Origin: Fomitopsis serialis
Lineage: Eukaryota; Basidiomycota; Agaricomycetes; Polyporales; Fomitopsidaceae
Assembly (NCBI RefSeq): GCF_022376445.1
Contig: NW_025954961.1
Coordinates: 1,116,001-1,180,000 of the forward strand
Reading direction: 5' to 3'
Length of the DNA stretch: 64,000 bases
This document shows, piece after piece, positions 22,609 through 34,685 of the stretch. The notes below the pieces were generated by a model that saw only the letters and a list, made by a program, of their open reading frames with translations, was not told the DNA's origin and did not search any database. A program made the position numbers and the translations under genes. Position 1 is the stretch's first letter. Every line of letters starts with the position of its first letter.

Positions 22609-23101
22609 GGCCGAGCGTCGCCGGTCGCGGGAAGGGCACCGCGGGTTGACAGGGTTGGCAGGTGGGCCATGGTCGACGTGCGTAAAGTCAAGATGATGAC
22701 CACAGCAGCTGAACGCCTTTATATCTCAGGCTGGCAGCACACAAGGACCGGACGTATCACCGTGAACGCCCATCCGGAGGAAAGTAGATCTGGCAGATCT
22801 GACTGTACACGCCGTGACGGTGAGCTGCCCGGTGTGTACTGGCAGCACTAGAGGACTCCGAGCTGGTCCGAGCGGCCTGTGCATGACATGTCGTTAAATG
22901 GCAGTTGAGAGCAAGACGCGATCGAGATCCAGTATTTACCACGTACGTAATCGCACGTGAGCTGCGTGCGGGACAGAGCCGCTCGGCGCTTGGAAATCGT
23001 CACCCAGGCTAAGTACCGCACGCAGTGTACGGTGGGAAGTTCAGGCTGACCGGGTCTGCACGCGAAATACCTCTCGTTGGGCCACTCACTACCGTTTCAG
23101 A
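22609..23101. other. Divergent promoter region
   Basis: About 490 bp between divergent starts of the dehydrogenase-like gene and the poly(A)-binding protein gene. No further gene was recognised. Confidence 0.4.
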
Positions 23102-23989
23102 ATGACAGACGTCGCAGAGTCCACGCCGGCCGCCACAGCCGACCAAATCATCGACGATGGCGAGGAGGAGGAATCCAAGGTGCGCCCGTCTTAACTGCGT
23201 TTTTGAGCGCCATATCCACACTATCCCATGATCGCACTAGGAAATCTGCTCATGAAGCAGCGGGTAGAAGAAATGGAGAGGGAAGCGAACAAACTCAGGG
23301 AGCTTCAGGCTGCAGCAGAGAATGCTGAGCGGCGTCGTCAGAGGCCGCCGACACGAGCGTGCCAATGGAACCGAGGATGACAAGGCCGCGGCCGATCCAG
23401 GAGTGTTTTCGTTGGCAATGTTCGTCATCGAAAGCATTTGATGCCCATTTGTGCAATCTGACCATTTTGCATTCCAGGTTGACTACTCCGCCACGCCAGA
23501 GGAATACAGGCACATTTCCAAGCATGTGGCGTCATCAACCGAGTTACTATTCTCTGCGACAAGTTCACTGGCCATCCAAAAGGGTGCGTGGCCGTTTTCA
23601 TCATGCTATATCTCTTGGGTCATGCTCAAATTGCCGTACTTGCCATGCATAGCTTTGCTTATGTCGAATTTGCTGAGGATAGCCATGTGGAGGCCGCGTT
23701 GGCCATGGACAATTCCCTTTTCCGCGGTCGGTTGATCAAAGTGAGTAAAACCTACTAGTGGTCCGACACTGCTTTGACACACTATCACAGGTAACGACAA
23801 AACGCACAAACATCCCAGGCTTCAACCGTGGTCGGGGTCGCGGGGGCTACCGTGGTGGCTACCGTGGTGGCTATCGGGGGGTTCTTCGGTTATGCCCCAT
23901 ACAGAGCACGCGGCAGGTGAGTTTCGTCATGTACTGTATCCTGGAAATTTCCGTGACAATATCGCAGAGGACGGGGGCGTGGTTTCTGA
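23102..23989 (+). CDS. Nuclear poly(A)-binding protein, PABPN1/Pab2-like (frame interrupted)
   Basis: A homologue of nuclear poly(A)-binding protein 2, which coats new poly(A) tails and links polyadenylation to RNA decay. The acidic N-terminus [20 protein letters not shown] is followed by the family's coiled coil ([20 protein letters not shown]) and one RRM. RNP2 is SVFVGN, joined over an intron to [29 protein letters not shown] and GHPKG follow. RNP1 is [20 protein letters not shown], then SLFRGRLIK. The C-terminus is an RGG/GYRGG tail ([20 protein letters not shown]) ending RGRGRGF. One-base slips occur near 23243, 23330-23400, 23505 and 23893. A conserved gene with several such breaks is more likely mis-sequenced than dead. 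Confidence 0.85.
23845..23880 (+). repeat. GYRG codon repeat
   Basis: Three near-identical 12-bp units (GGCTACCGTGGT) encoding GYRG repeats in the RGG tail of the PABPN1-like protein. These are probable arginine methylation sites. Confidence 0.85.
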
Positions 23990-24475
23990 GAGCTTCAAAA
24001 GGGCAGCTGTCCATAGGTTTCCTCTTGTTCCCGTTATATGTATAGTCGCTATCGTATAATTTAATGCATCGGGTGCTGAGCGATGAGCTGTTGTATCCCG
24101 TAGGCTGTATGTCTTGTCCCGCCAGCTTGCACAGCAAAACAGTGCTGTACAGCAGTCAGGAACGCTATTCTCAACATTGCGGCGGCAGTAGACTCCATAC
24201 GCGGGGATGTCCTTCGGACCCTCTTGTATCAAATCAAGGAGACCTTTTTCAATGATCGTAGAGTATCCTTCGCTGCACATCATGATGCAATTCCCCCTAC
24301 TACTACTGCTACTAGTACTAGGTACCGTCCTCTTGATCAACAATGTCGCATTTAGGGGGAGACCAGCAACTCCCACGGGATGTTCTATTCGGTGGCCTGA
24401 CGTTGCCGTTACCACTGTATAAGATGCAGGATATACTGTCTGCCCCATCAACCTTCATCCGGCATTGCGGTCGAC
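23990..24475. other. Intergenic region
   Basis: About 490 bp with no recognisable gene. It presumably holds the 3' UTR of the poly(A)-binding protein gene and the promoter of the following gene. Confidence 0.4.
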
Positions 24476-24936
24476 ATGAGTGCTGCCATCCCTCCGTCCG
24501 ATGTGTATGCTCAAGAGCTCTTCAAGCTCGGGTATGGCCATCCTCTATGGGAACCGGAATCGCACGAGGATCGACCCGAAGCGCAGATTGCTGACGTTGG
24601 ATATTTCAAGAGTGGGGCGTTTTACCGCCTCTTCAACGCATTGGCAACGAAGGATAAGGAAACTGGCAAAAACACCGGCGATGGCGAAGAAAACGATGAG
24701 TTCCTTCCTAATTACGAGAAGCTCTATCCATGATTATCAAGATCCAAAAATACTCCTAGTGCAATCATTGAAGCTCCGCTCTTCAGTGAGACTGTCCACC
24801 ACACCGAGATGGCAGTTGAAGCCACCAGGAGAGCGGCGGCACGACGCTCAGCGCAAACCGGGACGAAGTCGGGTTGAAGGGCGAGGGCGAGGTCAAGCCG
24901 CCCGAGGGCAGCGAGTGGAAGACGTGGAGCGCATGA
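24476..24936 (+). pseudogene. Agaricomycete hypothetical protein, probable fragment
   Basis: The first 85 codons form a clean frame with a motif I recognise from an Agaricomycete-specific hypothetical family: GYGHPLWEPE, then ADVGYFKSGAFYRLFNAL. This reads to a stop at 24733. Related-looking text continues in other frames (IIEAPLFSETVHHTEMAVEA near 24760-24830; LSANRDEVGLKGEGEVKPPE near 24845-24930) up to a stop at 24936. The usual C-terminal half of the family is not seen before the next gene. It is either a truncated copy or a gene with base errors. No function is known. Confidence 0.45.
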
Positions 24937-25450
24937 GGCGGAGCGCAGATGCGAAGATGCAACGAATCAAATTTCAACGTTGTATTCTTGGATTTTTTGG
25001 ACCAATCTCTCCTAGACAGATTCTGTTCTCCTGTGGTGACAGAGATGGCCGTCGTTGCATTGTCACAAACAAAAGAGGGCCCAGCCTGAGAAACAGTCTT
25101 GCTACTTACGAGACTACTCTGCGAAGCTATCATTTATGTATCTGCAACTCGTAAGTATATTCTCAGCGCTACATGAATGTAGGGATGCCAGTGATCTGGG
25201 TACTCGAAGATCCCGAGTCAGGACTCGAATTGAACGCGACGCGCATACACCGATCACGTGGTCGTGAATATGCTACAGACTCGCGATCGCCAGTCGCGCT
25301 GGGCATGCCAGTCACTCCCACTGGAGTACTGAAGACTTGCTGAAGGTTCATCGTCTGGCTAGTAACTCGCCGGTGCTGTCTGACCAACAACTTCGCAACC
25401 ACACTGCGTCGGCGCTGTTGTGACGGGGCGTCGGCATCTTGCGTCGTCTG
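24937..25450. other. Intergenic region
   Basis: About 510 bp with nothing recognised. The left part could be further remnant of the preceding hypothetical gene, and the right part the promoter of the aspartyl-tRNA synthetase gene. Confidence 0.35.
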
Positions 25451-28224
25451 ATGAATGCTGCAAAACTGGGATCTGTTCGTCTGCTAAGACAGGCCCTCTT
25501 CCCTGCTTGTTCACGCATCCCTTGTGGTCGATATGTTCCATCCATTGGCTGTAGAGCGATTGGAACTGCTTCAGAAGCATCCTCGTTGAATGAGAGCGAA
25601 CACAGACCTGAATTACGCGCGAAATGTTGTGCGTATTTCATGTACCTGCGGTGTTCACAGCTTGCTCATAATGGCACAAGCACCATACCCCAGGCCTACA
25701 CATAACAGTCTGTCATTGACACCGGGAGTTGCGGACGAAAATGTCTCACTTGCTGGATGGCTGATGTCCGAAAGGTATGTCATTCTGTTGGATGTACACT
25801 GTCAGAGCCTAAGGCCGAGTTCACTCTAGAAAAGGCGGCAAGGCGCTCTCCTTCTTCAAGTTCAGAGACTCTCATGGCACCATACAGTTGGTCGTCACTG
25901 AGAGCGAAGCGCTCTCGAAGATGCGTAGTATCGCCCCGAACTCTACTGTGCTTGTGCAGGGTACAGCGAGGATGCGACCACAGCATCAAAGACGACCAGT
26001 ACGAGTTGTTACAGCTGCCAATGAATTGTGTATAGTTTAGGACCATCTGATTTAGGTTCCTGGAGGAAGCGTGGAAGTCTTGGTGAACTCTGTGATCCTG
26101 CTGAACCCGGCAGACCGCTCCCTACCTTTCGACCCGCTCGACGAGCACAACATGGTACGCATACTTCGCCAGTGGAATACACAGTTCATTCTTTTCATAT
26201 CTAGCCATCCTCTTAACCATGTACTCTACAGGCGAGCGAGCACATGCGGCTACAATACCGCTACCTTGACCTTCGACGCCCTGCGCTTGCAGAGAACATC
26301 AAGAAGCGCAGCGAAGTGGCACATACTATCAGAACTGTCTTTCATGAACAAGGTCAATAGGTTTTCCATGTCTACGTGGTGTGTAAGTCTGACCCAATTG
26401 TTGGTGCACAGGCTTCACAGAGGTCGAGACGCCAACTTTGCTTCGTTCTACACCGGAGGGTGCGCGTGAATTCCTCGTGCCTACCCGTCTTTCGGCGGCG
26501 CGGACATCGACTCCAGGACATTACGACGGCAATGAGGGTTCAAAGCAACCGCTGTTCTATGCCCTCACCCAGTCGCCTCAGCAACCAAAGCAGCTGCTCA
26601 TCGCGTCGGGGGCAGTCGATCGCTACTACCAACTCGCGAAGTGCTTCCGAGACGAAGATGGTAGGAAAGATCGACAACCGGAGTTCACACAGGTCGATCT
26701 CGAGATGGCGTGGGTCAGCTGGGGCGAGAACGCGGATCCGGGGGGAGGTGCCACAATCGAGGCGGCCGATCGAATTGCCCTCAATACTCCAGCCAGTGGC
26801 GCATTGGCGGCGCCGAGGTTCGTAACATTGTTGAGAAAGTGGTTCAGAGAGTATGGGCGAAGATGGAGGACGTCGAGTTACCGAAACACTTCAGGGTCAT
26901 GACCTACGATGAAGCTATGACTCGCTACGGTTCAGACAAGCCTGATCTACGCTTCGGTCTGGAGGTGAGTATTTGCCTTTCAGCGTTGTGCTGCGTGTAC
27001 AATGATTCGGCCATCCATCATTAGATACAGAACATCACCTCTCACCTACCTCCTAGTCTACGTGAGGCTTTAGATCAACGCGGAGAGATCCTGGAGGCAT
27101 TGTGCGTCCGCAAGTCGAACGGGAGCGACGACCCATTCCTCAACGCCGCACAGCAACTCAGCAAGAGTAACGGGCCGAGCATAGTATGTCATGGGTGCTT
27201 CAAACTTGAGACGCTAAAGTATTCACCCCTTTACGATCCAGTCAGCATCAGAGGTCGCCAGCGGCACTGATTCTAATTGGCTCTATCAAACTCCAGCAGT
27301 CTCTGACCTACTGAGTGGCGCCGGAACCATACAGGATGCCACAAGCGTCAACGCACACTTGGGGCTGAATCAAGGCGGTCATGTGTGGCTCGCGAGGCGA
27401 CGCCATAAGCCAGAGGTGCTGTCTACCAATGTCACTGCTGATGCCGACGCTGACAATTGGTGATATTTTAGGGCGGCTCCACTAACCTCGGCCGTCTTCG
27501 CCTCGAACTAGCGAATCTCGCCGAGTCCCTCAAGGATCTGACCATGCCATCAGAGCCTCACTTCCTCTGGGTGACTGAGTTTCCGCTGTTCACTCGCGCA
27601 GATGCAGACAAGGATTTCCTCGCTCATGGACGATGGAGCAGCTCGCATCATCCTTTCACGGCGCCGATGTGGCAGGACGTCGAAAAGATGTATGGAGGGG
27701 ATATCGAGGCAGTCAGTCTTGCCCCGCTTTGTTATGATGGACACTACGCTCATGCATCACTTGTCCAGGTACGAGGCCAGCATTACGATCTCGTCCTCAA
27801 TGGAGTAGAGATCGGCGGAGGATCCGTCAGGATACACGATGTAGTCATGCAGGAGTACGTCTTCAAGAACATCCTGGAGGTCAGAACTTTACTCGTCTCC
27901 TCGACGTCTGAAACTGAATGACACACCCCTAGCTTGACCACGATGAGAAGGCTTCCTTTAATCATCTTCTGCATGCTTTGCGATGTGGGGCACCTCCGCA
28001 TGGCGGGTTCGCCTTCGGTATGCTGAATGTTACAATTCCACCTATCCTCGATTAGCTAACTTCCTGCAGGTTTTGACCGTTTGATGGCCATCCTCTGCAA
28101 AACCGAATCAATTCGGGACGTCATTGCCTTCCCCAAGACTGGCACCGGAACTGACCTGCTACTCAAAAGTCCAGCAAAGGTCAAGCGATCCGCTATGGCA
28201 GAGTACGGCATCCAACCACTGTAG
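25451..28224 (+). CDS. Mitochondrial aspartyl-tRNA synthetase
   Basis: A class II synthetase of bacterial type that charges mitochondrial tRNA-Asp. The ATG at 25451 begins a presequence-like stretch ([20 protein letters not shown]). The OB-fold anticodon-binding domain follows: [61 protein letters not shown]. Motif 1 is [10 protein letters not shown] and motif 2 lies around AKCFRDED, followed by [17 protein letters not shown]-type insert lies near 26930-27400. Motif 3 is [13 protein letters not shown] (GFDR). The typical ending is [20 protein letters not shown]. About ten introns. One frame slip near 26790-26803 falls inside the catalytic domain. Organisation and length (about 680 residues) match MSD1/DARS2-type enzymes. 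Confidence 0.9.
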
Positions 28225-28422
28225 GCATGTTTACTTCGAGGACATTTTTCGCGAAAGCGTCCCGAGTTTGGATAGCCAGTGAAGTTCGAAGTAGTACTAT
28301 ACATGGCACGAAAGCATCGCACACTAAGTTAAGACCGACAGTAGATCATGACAAGCGTAGCATAGGAGTCCGCGGTTCAGGGTTGCGCTATAGCTAGATA
28401 GAAGAGAATGACTGCTGAATTA

Positions 28423-30251
28423 TTACGTCGTGATGGGTATAGCGGTATCGTCGGATAGTGGACTTCGACTCCGTTCGACGCGGGGCGTCCCACCGCCTTG
28501 TGGCGTTACAGACGGTGAGATACCACTGATGAACGTCGAGTTGCGCGGCGTCACATCACTACTGGTGCTGGCCGAGTATGCATGAGGAAAGCTGAACGTA
28601 GCCCATTGCGAATCAGCATCTGCCCTGCCCTTGCCGTTGAGCGTAGGAGAGGCAGGGCGATTACCGGGCAAGTCAGCCTCCCCCATATCTGGCGGTTCCT
28701 CTGCTTGGCCGTTTGGCCGCGGGTGGCTCTCATCGATTACAGAGAGGACACTGCGTAGCTTTGACTCAGACTTGCGGCCTGAGGTCGAGGCAGATGGGGC
28801 TGCAGGGTAAGAATGCCTCCGCCCATGCGATGGTGGTGACGCGCCGACAGTCGCGTCTACGGCTTGAGGGGAGGCGGAGCGTGCCGGGGAAACAGGGGTC
28901 GATATTGTTCGGGAGCGCGGTGGTGAGGTAGCTGGCGACGCTACATCTGCCCACGCAGCGCTGGCATCGGGGAAGAAGCCGCCCGTTGTCGGTGCCCAGG
29001 AGCTGTTGTTTGATGGCCCACCATCACTGCCCTCAAGATCGGGCGTGGATGCAGTCAGAGGACTGGCCGTTGATGAAGTCGATGGGGCGTTGGCAATTAC
29101 AGATAGAGGTTGCAGGATGGTGAAAATCTGGTCTTCGGCTGGGGCAGGACCGTAGGAATCGAACGGGTCCGGGACGGTTTGTAGCATTGGCTCAATGACA
29201 GGATCGGAGCTGTTCAGTTATCAGTACTGCGCAGAGCAGTCATAGTGAGACAGGTTACATACGCTTTGCTCGTCAGCCTGTCGAAAACATCCATAGTAGA
29301 TCGAACTGCCAGGCAGACCTTGCCTTGCACAAAATCCCAGACCTCTTCCTCATGGTCGATGATCTCCTCGTAATGTTGAGCCTTGAGCTCATCTAGCTCG
29401 TCAACTTGCCGCTGCAAGATAGTCAGTGCTTCTCTGAATGTTTGCAGGTCTGCAACACATGTTCATTTAGAGCGGCGTGACACTTGACATGCGCTTACTT
29501 CGGCCCTTCTTCTTGAGATTTCCCATCTCCGTCTCCCGAATGATGTTGCTCTTCTCACGGAGCGCCCTCTCATACGTGTTTGACCGTTCCTAAGAATAGG
29601 CGAGCACACATGAATGAGAACGGGATTTGCGCTTCGAGGGATAGTGATCTTACAGTGACGACAGAGCGATAATTCTCGAGATGCTGTCGCAGTGGCTTCT
29701 CGAATTGCTTGTCGAGGGTCTCCGCCTAGAATGATGCAGATAAGTACCCCTGCACTGTGCGGACGACCAGATGACTCACAAGTACATGGAAGTGGTTGCT
29801 CATGAGATGGTGCAAGCCCGATGCGGCCTGCATTCGTGTTCCGGATTCGTACGTGGGGCCCTTCAACCTGGCGCGGGTGAGCGTCAAGTGGGCACCGCTG
29901 AGGTATGTATCAAGACCACATACCCCGCACAAGAACCCATGGCATCCGCAAACCCAGCCGTCGCCCGAGACATCGTCATGAGTGCAGAGCGATAAGCCGC
30001 ACACTTGGTGAGCAACTGCGAAAGGACTAATGTCACCTCGCTGATCCGCAACTCAGGCAAGGGCAACATACATCTTCATATCCCTGAATGCTATTCTTCA
30101 GGTGGGCTCTGGTGATAATCTTCGAGGGACCATCGGGCCCGAAATTGAGAACGGAAGCATTGGTAGCCTCGGAGAATGTGGGAGACGGTGGCCGGGAGTT
30201 CTCTCGCCTGGGGGACAGCGCCTGGGAGCGGAGAGAGCGAGGGCGAGGCAT
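28423..30251 (-). CDS. IVY1-like BAR-superfamily protein
   Basis: A phospholipid-binding protein resembling yeast Ivy1, a vacuolar protein that interacts with Ypt7 and Vps33. The start MPRPRSLRSQALSPRRENSR is basic and Ser/Pro-rich. A long helical domain follows over six exons: TYRSALMTMSRATAGFADAM-like, GTRMQAASGLHHLMSNHFHV, AETLDKQFEKPLRQHLENYR, ERSNTYERALREKSNIIRET, and QRQVDELDELKAQHYEEIID joined to HEEEVWDFVQGKVCLAVRST. This spacing of heptads fits an inverse-BAR-type coiled-coil bundle. The last exon (29187 to the stop at 28423) encodes a disordered Ser/Pro tail with many SP/TP sites. The gene is convergent with the AspRS gene, leaving 198 bp between stops. The family call rests on the coiled-coil order and the DPFDSYGP segment. 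Confidence 0.65.
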
Positions 30252-30527
30252 GGTGATGGAGCTCGTCGCCTGCGACGGTGAGAAGGAAGGGGCGGCGAGC
30301 AACCAGAGAGGCCGTGAAGAGGGAGGCCGGTGGGCAGATTGAGGGCAGAGTATCAGTGAGCCAGGCACCTCGGCAACTGCGCTGAGCACGTAGTGGGCAT
30401 CACGTGCGTCATTCGCCTCTCCCCCCTGAGATCGCGCTGGGAGCTCCCGACGACAGCGAACCCCGCCGAGCCTCTGACCGTAACACGGACCTAGCAGAAC
30501 TTTCGCGGTGGATTATACACAGATAAT

Positions 30528-31593
30528 TTATGCCAATTCATGCAATGCTCTCTCCACGAACTCGACAGCATCGTGGCAGTCAAGCCAAGCACCGGGATCC
30601 CGCCATTCCACCCGGCAGTCCTCATCTTGGCGAGCTTGCTCTCTGTGCGACAGAGCTGCTACCCCGACGTATGTATCCTCTCTCCCGCTCCGAAGGCAAT
30701 GCGGTATCTCGAAGCGGACAAACTTCCACTCCCGCGTCAACGCTCCGTCGATGCGGACCGTCTCCCCGTGGATGTCGTATTCGATGCGCTTGAACTCGAA
30801 CCCCAGTCCTAGGCCCAGAGCCTTTGTATACGCTTCCTTCAACGTCCAGATGAGATAGAAGCGATAAAGGGCTTCCGACTCGGGGAGGGATGGCTCCGAG
30901 GCAGACGGGAGAAGGGAGCGGTGTTCCAGTGGTGTGAGCTACGCGAAGGTGTGCTGTCAATTGAATATGCTCTAGGCGAGGAATGGAACAGCTTACTTGG
31001 TCGCTGAATGCGTCCAGGAAATTGGCAAAGGTTTCGCGCTCGGGCAGTTGCACTTTCATCACGTCTATCCCGAGTCTGTACGCCGGGGGTCCCTGAAGGT
31101 CCTCCGCGCTAGACCAGGCCATTGCTACCACCCCGCTATCGTGGGTGATATTGTAAGCTATTGGAGGATCAATACTTTGCGTTGCCTGCCTTCAAGTGAT
31201 ATCGCAATCACCCGTCAGCAAACAGCGTCAGCGAGTACGAGCTTGTGACACTCGCGATGAAGGGCTTGCCGGACTGCGTCCTCCCGAAGGCCATCTCATC
31301 AAGAGGCACCCCCCTTTCCTTCAATAGCATCCGTGGTAGCAGGCATCCTACCAATCCACCTGCGGTACGTCTTGGAGAGTCAGCATGCGTGCATGACGGC
31401 ATCACTCACGGAAGCTGTCTCGCTTGTGGTAGAACTTGTTCAGGCGATCTCTCGTAGCGGGATCGACGAGTCTGAGCCCTCGTTCGTAGACCTGAATTGC
31501 ACTGAGCATGTGTGGAGATCCAGAGAGCAGTGTACACACCTCTTTCCAGGCATCTGGAATGGTTTCGTCAAGCGTTGCGACCCAGATATGCAT
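30528..31593 (-). CDS. 4'-phosphopantetheinyl transferase, Sfp/Lys5 type
   Basis: Transfers 4'-phosphopantetheine from CoA to carrier proteins such as Lys2, fatty acid synthase, NRPS and PKS. The start MHIWVATLDETIPDAWKEVC is followed by RDRLNKFYHKRDSFR and, over an intron, GLVGCLLPRMLLKERG. The substrate-binding segment FGRTQSGKPFI comes next. The first catalytic signature is LGIDVMKV (G-I-D) after YNITHDSGVVAMAW. The second is FYLIWTLKEAYTKALG (W-x-x-K-E-x-x-x-K-x-x-G). Both are complete. The stop is at 30528. About five exons and 300 residues, normal for the family. It lies divergent to the Mak32-like gene with 187 bp between starts. Confidence 0.9.
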
Positions 31594-31780
31594 GCGGGCG
31601 GCAGATGAAGTAGCTGAACAGGATGCAAGAGATGTGCTTTGCCGCCCTCGACCTGCGGACGAGTCGGCTTGTGCGGGTTAGTAGATGAGATCGTGGCGCG
31701 ATCGGAGCCGATCGTGAAGATCTAATCTGTGGGCAGGCCCTCGAACGCACAACTTGCCTCGCACCCCCACCTTGCCCGCA

Positions 31781-33236
31781 ATGGCGGCACAGGACCATGC
31801 GCGCGTGTTTGTGTCGCTTGGAATGTTCATCATAGACGAGTTCCAGTTCCACGACGAAGAAGACATACCCACTGGTCGGACTCTACCTGCCCAGGAAAGC
31901 GAAAGACGTCCTTGATGTTTAGGCTGATATCATTTACCTCCTTCGTTCAATAGATCGGGGGAGGCGGTACGTACGCCGCCCTAGGAGCCAGAATATGGTG
32001 CGTCGGGCTCGCCAGCAGACAGACCGCACAGTCGTAATCGACGCCGCTAGGCTACCCCCAGACAAAGTCGGAATGATTATCGACAGAGGGACGGACTTCC
32101 CAGAACATATCCAACAGAAGCTAGATGTGTACGACTCAGACATGTGGCTGTTTAGAGATCACAAGGATCGCGTCACAACACGCTCACTCAACTCATACAA
32201 AGGAGAACATAGAGGGCAAGTGACTATGATACGTGTGTCTTCGTCTAGCAGACTGGGACTGACTGCCCAACAGGTTCCAGTACACAACGCCTCGACTGAG
32301 ACTCACGCCGCGGAACCTCCAGGAGACGAAACTGAGGCGTCCGGAGATGCTGCATTTCATCTGCTCGCCCACAAGAGCGGCAGCTATCATTTCAGAAGTC
32401 AAGGAGAGCAGCGACTGGAACCCCGTCACTATCTACGAACCCATCCCCGTGGGTTCGATGCACGTTTTCATGCAACGAGACCAGCTAACACTCCGACACG
32501 AAGCTAGGATAGATGTGTACCCGAAGAGCTGCAGCCTCTGATAGGCGTCTTACCATCAATATCTGTGTTGAGGTACGGACTTAGCGACAGACAGTGACAC
32601 ATAACACGGCATGGACTGTTCAACGTGTTCTGTGCAGCCCCAACGCCGAAGAAGCCATGTCCCTCCTGTCCATACCAGGTCCGCCTACGAAGCCGCTCGT
32701 CGAGGAGGCTTGCCGCCGCTTCCTAGAGCACGGCGTAGGACCAGAGGGGAACGGGGCTGTCATCATACGAAGCGGAGCACTAGGAGCATATGTGGCTACC
32801 AGGAAAGGCGGCGGTGAATGGATCCCCGCCTTCTGGAGCGAGACCGAGGCTCCAGAACGAGTGGTAGATGTCACAGGTGTGTAGAACTCACTAGATGCGA
32901 ACGTCGAATGGACTAGAGACCGGTACAGGTGCTGGAAATAGCTTTCTCGGTGGTCTTGGATCCGGGCTTGCTCTGGCAGGAGGAAACATTGTAGACGGTA
33001 CGCGACTGTGGCCGTACGAAGTTGCGTTCCTTGTTAATTCCTATCTGTGCCAGCGGCGCTCTACGGCACCGTCTCAGCATCATTTACGATAGAGCAAGAA
33101 GGGCTACCTCATCTCACCGAGACGCGTGTAGAAGATGGAGTTACCATCGAGCAATGGAACGGAGACTCGCCGCACAGGCGGTTGCGAGAGCTACAAGAGC
33201 GTCTGCGCAGGCAGAGGGGTACGTAGATAGATAGAA
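31781..33236 (+). CDS. PfkB/ribokinase-fold protein, Mak32-like
   Basis: A sugar-kinase-fold protein similar to yeast Mak32, a gene needed for maintenance of the L-A/M1 double-stranded RNA and otherwise of uncertain biochemistry. The start MAAQDHARVFVSLGMFIIDE leads to the glycine-rich IGGGGTYAALGARIW, assembled over an intron. Then come LPPDKVGMIIDRGTDFPEHI, SLNSYKGEHRGFQYTTPRLR, LHFICSPTRAAAIISEVKES and SPNAEEAMSLLSIPGPPTK. The PfkB C-terminal signature is VVDVTGAGNSFLGGLGSGLA: it contains the D-x-x-G-A-G-(D/N) anion-hole motif but has Asn where most kinases have the catalytic Asp. The final exon carries YGTVSASFTIEQEGLPHL and ends RQRGT. About seven exons. Asn in place of the catalytic base leaves kinase activity in doubt. 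Confidence 0.75.
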
Positions 33237-33380
33237 CGAAGTCAATAACTCAGAGGAGATTACAGCAGGGCCAAATACGGGTACGTCTGCGGATTGTATG
33301 TTCGTACATGGTATACAGCGACTGGTCCAATGTCCCTCTGGGAGCCTGAGAACGAGAAGAATGCTACACGATACAGTAAC

Positions 33381-34033
33381 TCATTGCTGCGCGGACTGGA
33401 ACTTTGCTCGACTGGCGGCGAACAGTTCTTCCTGCTGTCTGGCGAGTTCCTCCTCTGTTAGACCGGACGACTCCAACTTGGAGACCTTCTTCTCCCGGTC
33501 CTGGCGCGCAAGGTCAGAAAGAAGCAGAGGAGTCTCATCTGGACGTACTTTCTGCTGCTGTTTATGATCTTTCAATACATCCTCCACCTCCGTCGTGAAT
33601 GACTCAAAACCAAGATGCTGGGGAGGAACAATCAATCGGTACGAGTGCAAAGCAAGATACAATGAAACATGCCTTCAGAGCCGAGATGATATGCTCCGGT
33701 GCTATCGTCTTCTTGGACTCTTTCTCACAGATCTCATTTGCCTCCGACGAAATGAGATGTATGAACTCTGTAGCATGGACGATTTGTTTAATTGGTGTCG
33801 AGGCCGAGGGACTAAAGCGCGCTTCACCTACACAACACTCAATCACCAAATCTCTGGTCTCTTTAGCACACGAGGTGTCGGACGGTAGAAGCTCTGTCGA
33901 AACCGTCCTTAGGACAGCAATGAACGCGGAGAAAGCACGACCTCATGCCTGTGATCATTTTGGCCACCGTCGCCTTTGGGAGCGAGAGATCCTCGTCCGA
34001 CCCGGGCACGCCGCCCGTCTCTCGATCCGACAT
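33381..34033 (-). CDS. Negative cofactor 2 subunit beta (Dr1)
   Basis: A histone-fold subunit of NC2, which binds TBP on DNA and blocks or redirects TFIIB and TFIIA. The start MSDRETGGVPGSDEDLSLPK is followed by ATVAKMIT, LLPSDTSCAKETRDLVIECC, TEFIHLISSEANEICEKESK and KTIAPEHIISALK. LGFESFTTEVEDVLKDHKQQ and the C-terminal helix GLTEEELARQQEELFAASRA complete the protein. All are near-invariant in the family. An in-frame intron of 48 nt lies near 33497-33544. One junction, before TEFIHL near 33830, needs one extra base, in line with other slips in this window. The gene is divergent to SmF (178 bp between starts). Confidence 0.93.
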
Positions 34034-34211
34034 AGTTTCTGCCTTCCTAGGGCGTGCAAGTAGGGTTGGGAAGCGAGCAGCAGAGCCGGGGGGCGAGGAA
34101 AATCACAAACGCGCCGCCCCCGACGCGCGGGTGGCACTTTATAGCTCAGAGCTGAGAGTCGTCTGTGGCTTTGAAAGTCCGCACGTGTCCACTTGATCTT
34201 GGATCTTCACC

Positions 34212-34685
34212 ATGTCCGCCGTATGTGTCCCGCCGAAAGTAAATATGTCCTCACTGGCTCACTCGTTTGCTAGGTCAACCCTGTCAATCCGAAGCCGTTC
34301 ATCCAGGAGCTGACTGGTAAGCCGGTGTATGTTCGGCTCAAGTGGGGTCTCGAGTACAAGGGCTTCCTTGTGAGCACGGATGGCTACATGAACCTGCAGG
34401 TGCGTCTCGCCCAATCTTGCCTTGTCTGTCACCCGCTCAGTTATGCTGGATCCCATGCAGCTCGCAAATGCGGAGGAATTCCAGGACGGGAAGTCGAACG
34501 GAGCATTGGGCGAGGTTTTCATCCGGTATGTCGTTCGTTCTCTGCGCTTGTTCATGCGACTCATCCTCGAGATCTCTTTCATATCAGGTGTAACAATGTC
34601 CTTTACATTATAAGTTCACTGTCTACCTTCCGCTTGATAGTTTGGCTGATAGATCCGTCATCACAGGGAGGCTCCGCAAGAGTGA
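34212..34685 (+). CDS. Small nuclear ribonucleoprotein F (SmF)
   Basis: A core Sm-ring protein of the U1, U2, U4 and U5 snRNPs. The first exon holds only MSA. After an intron it continues [20 protein letters not shown], then [20 protein letters not shown] (Sm1 motif), [20 protein letters not shown] and CNNVLYI followed by REAPQE (Sm2 motif). The length of about 85 residues is standard. The splice between CNNVLYI and REAPQE is one base off in the given sequence. Confidence 0.95.
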
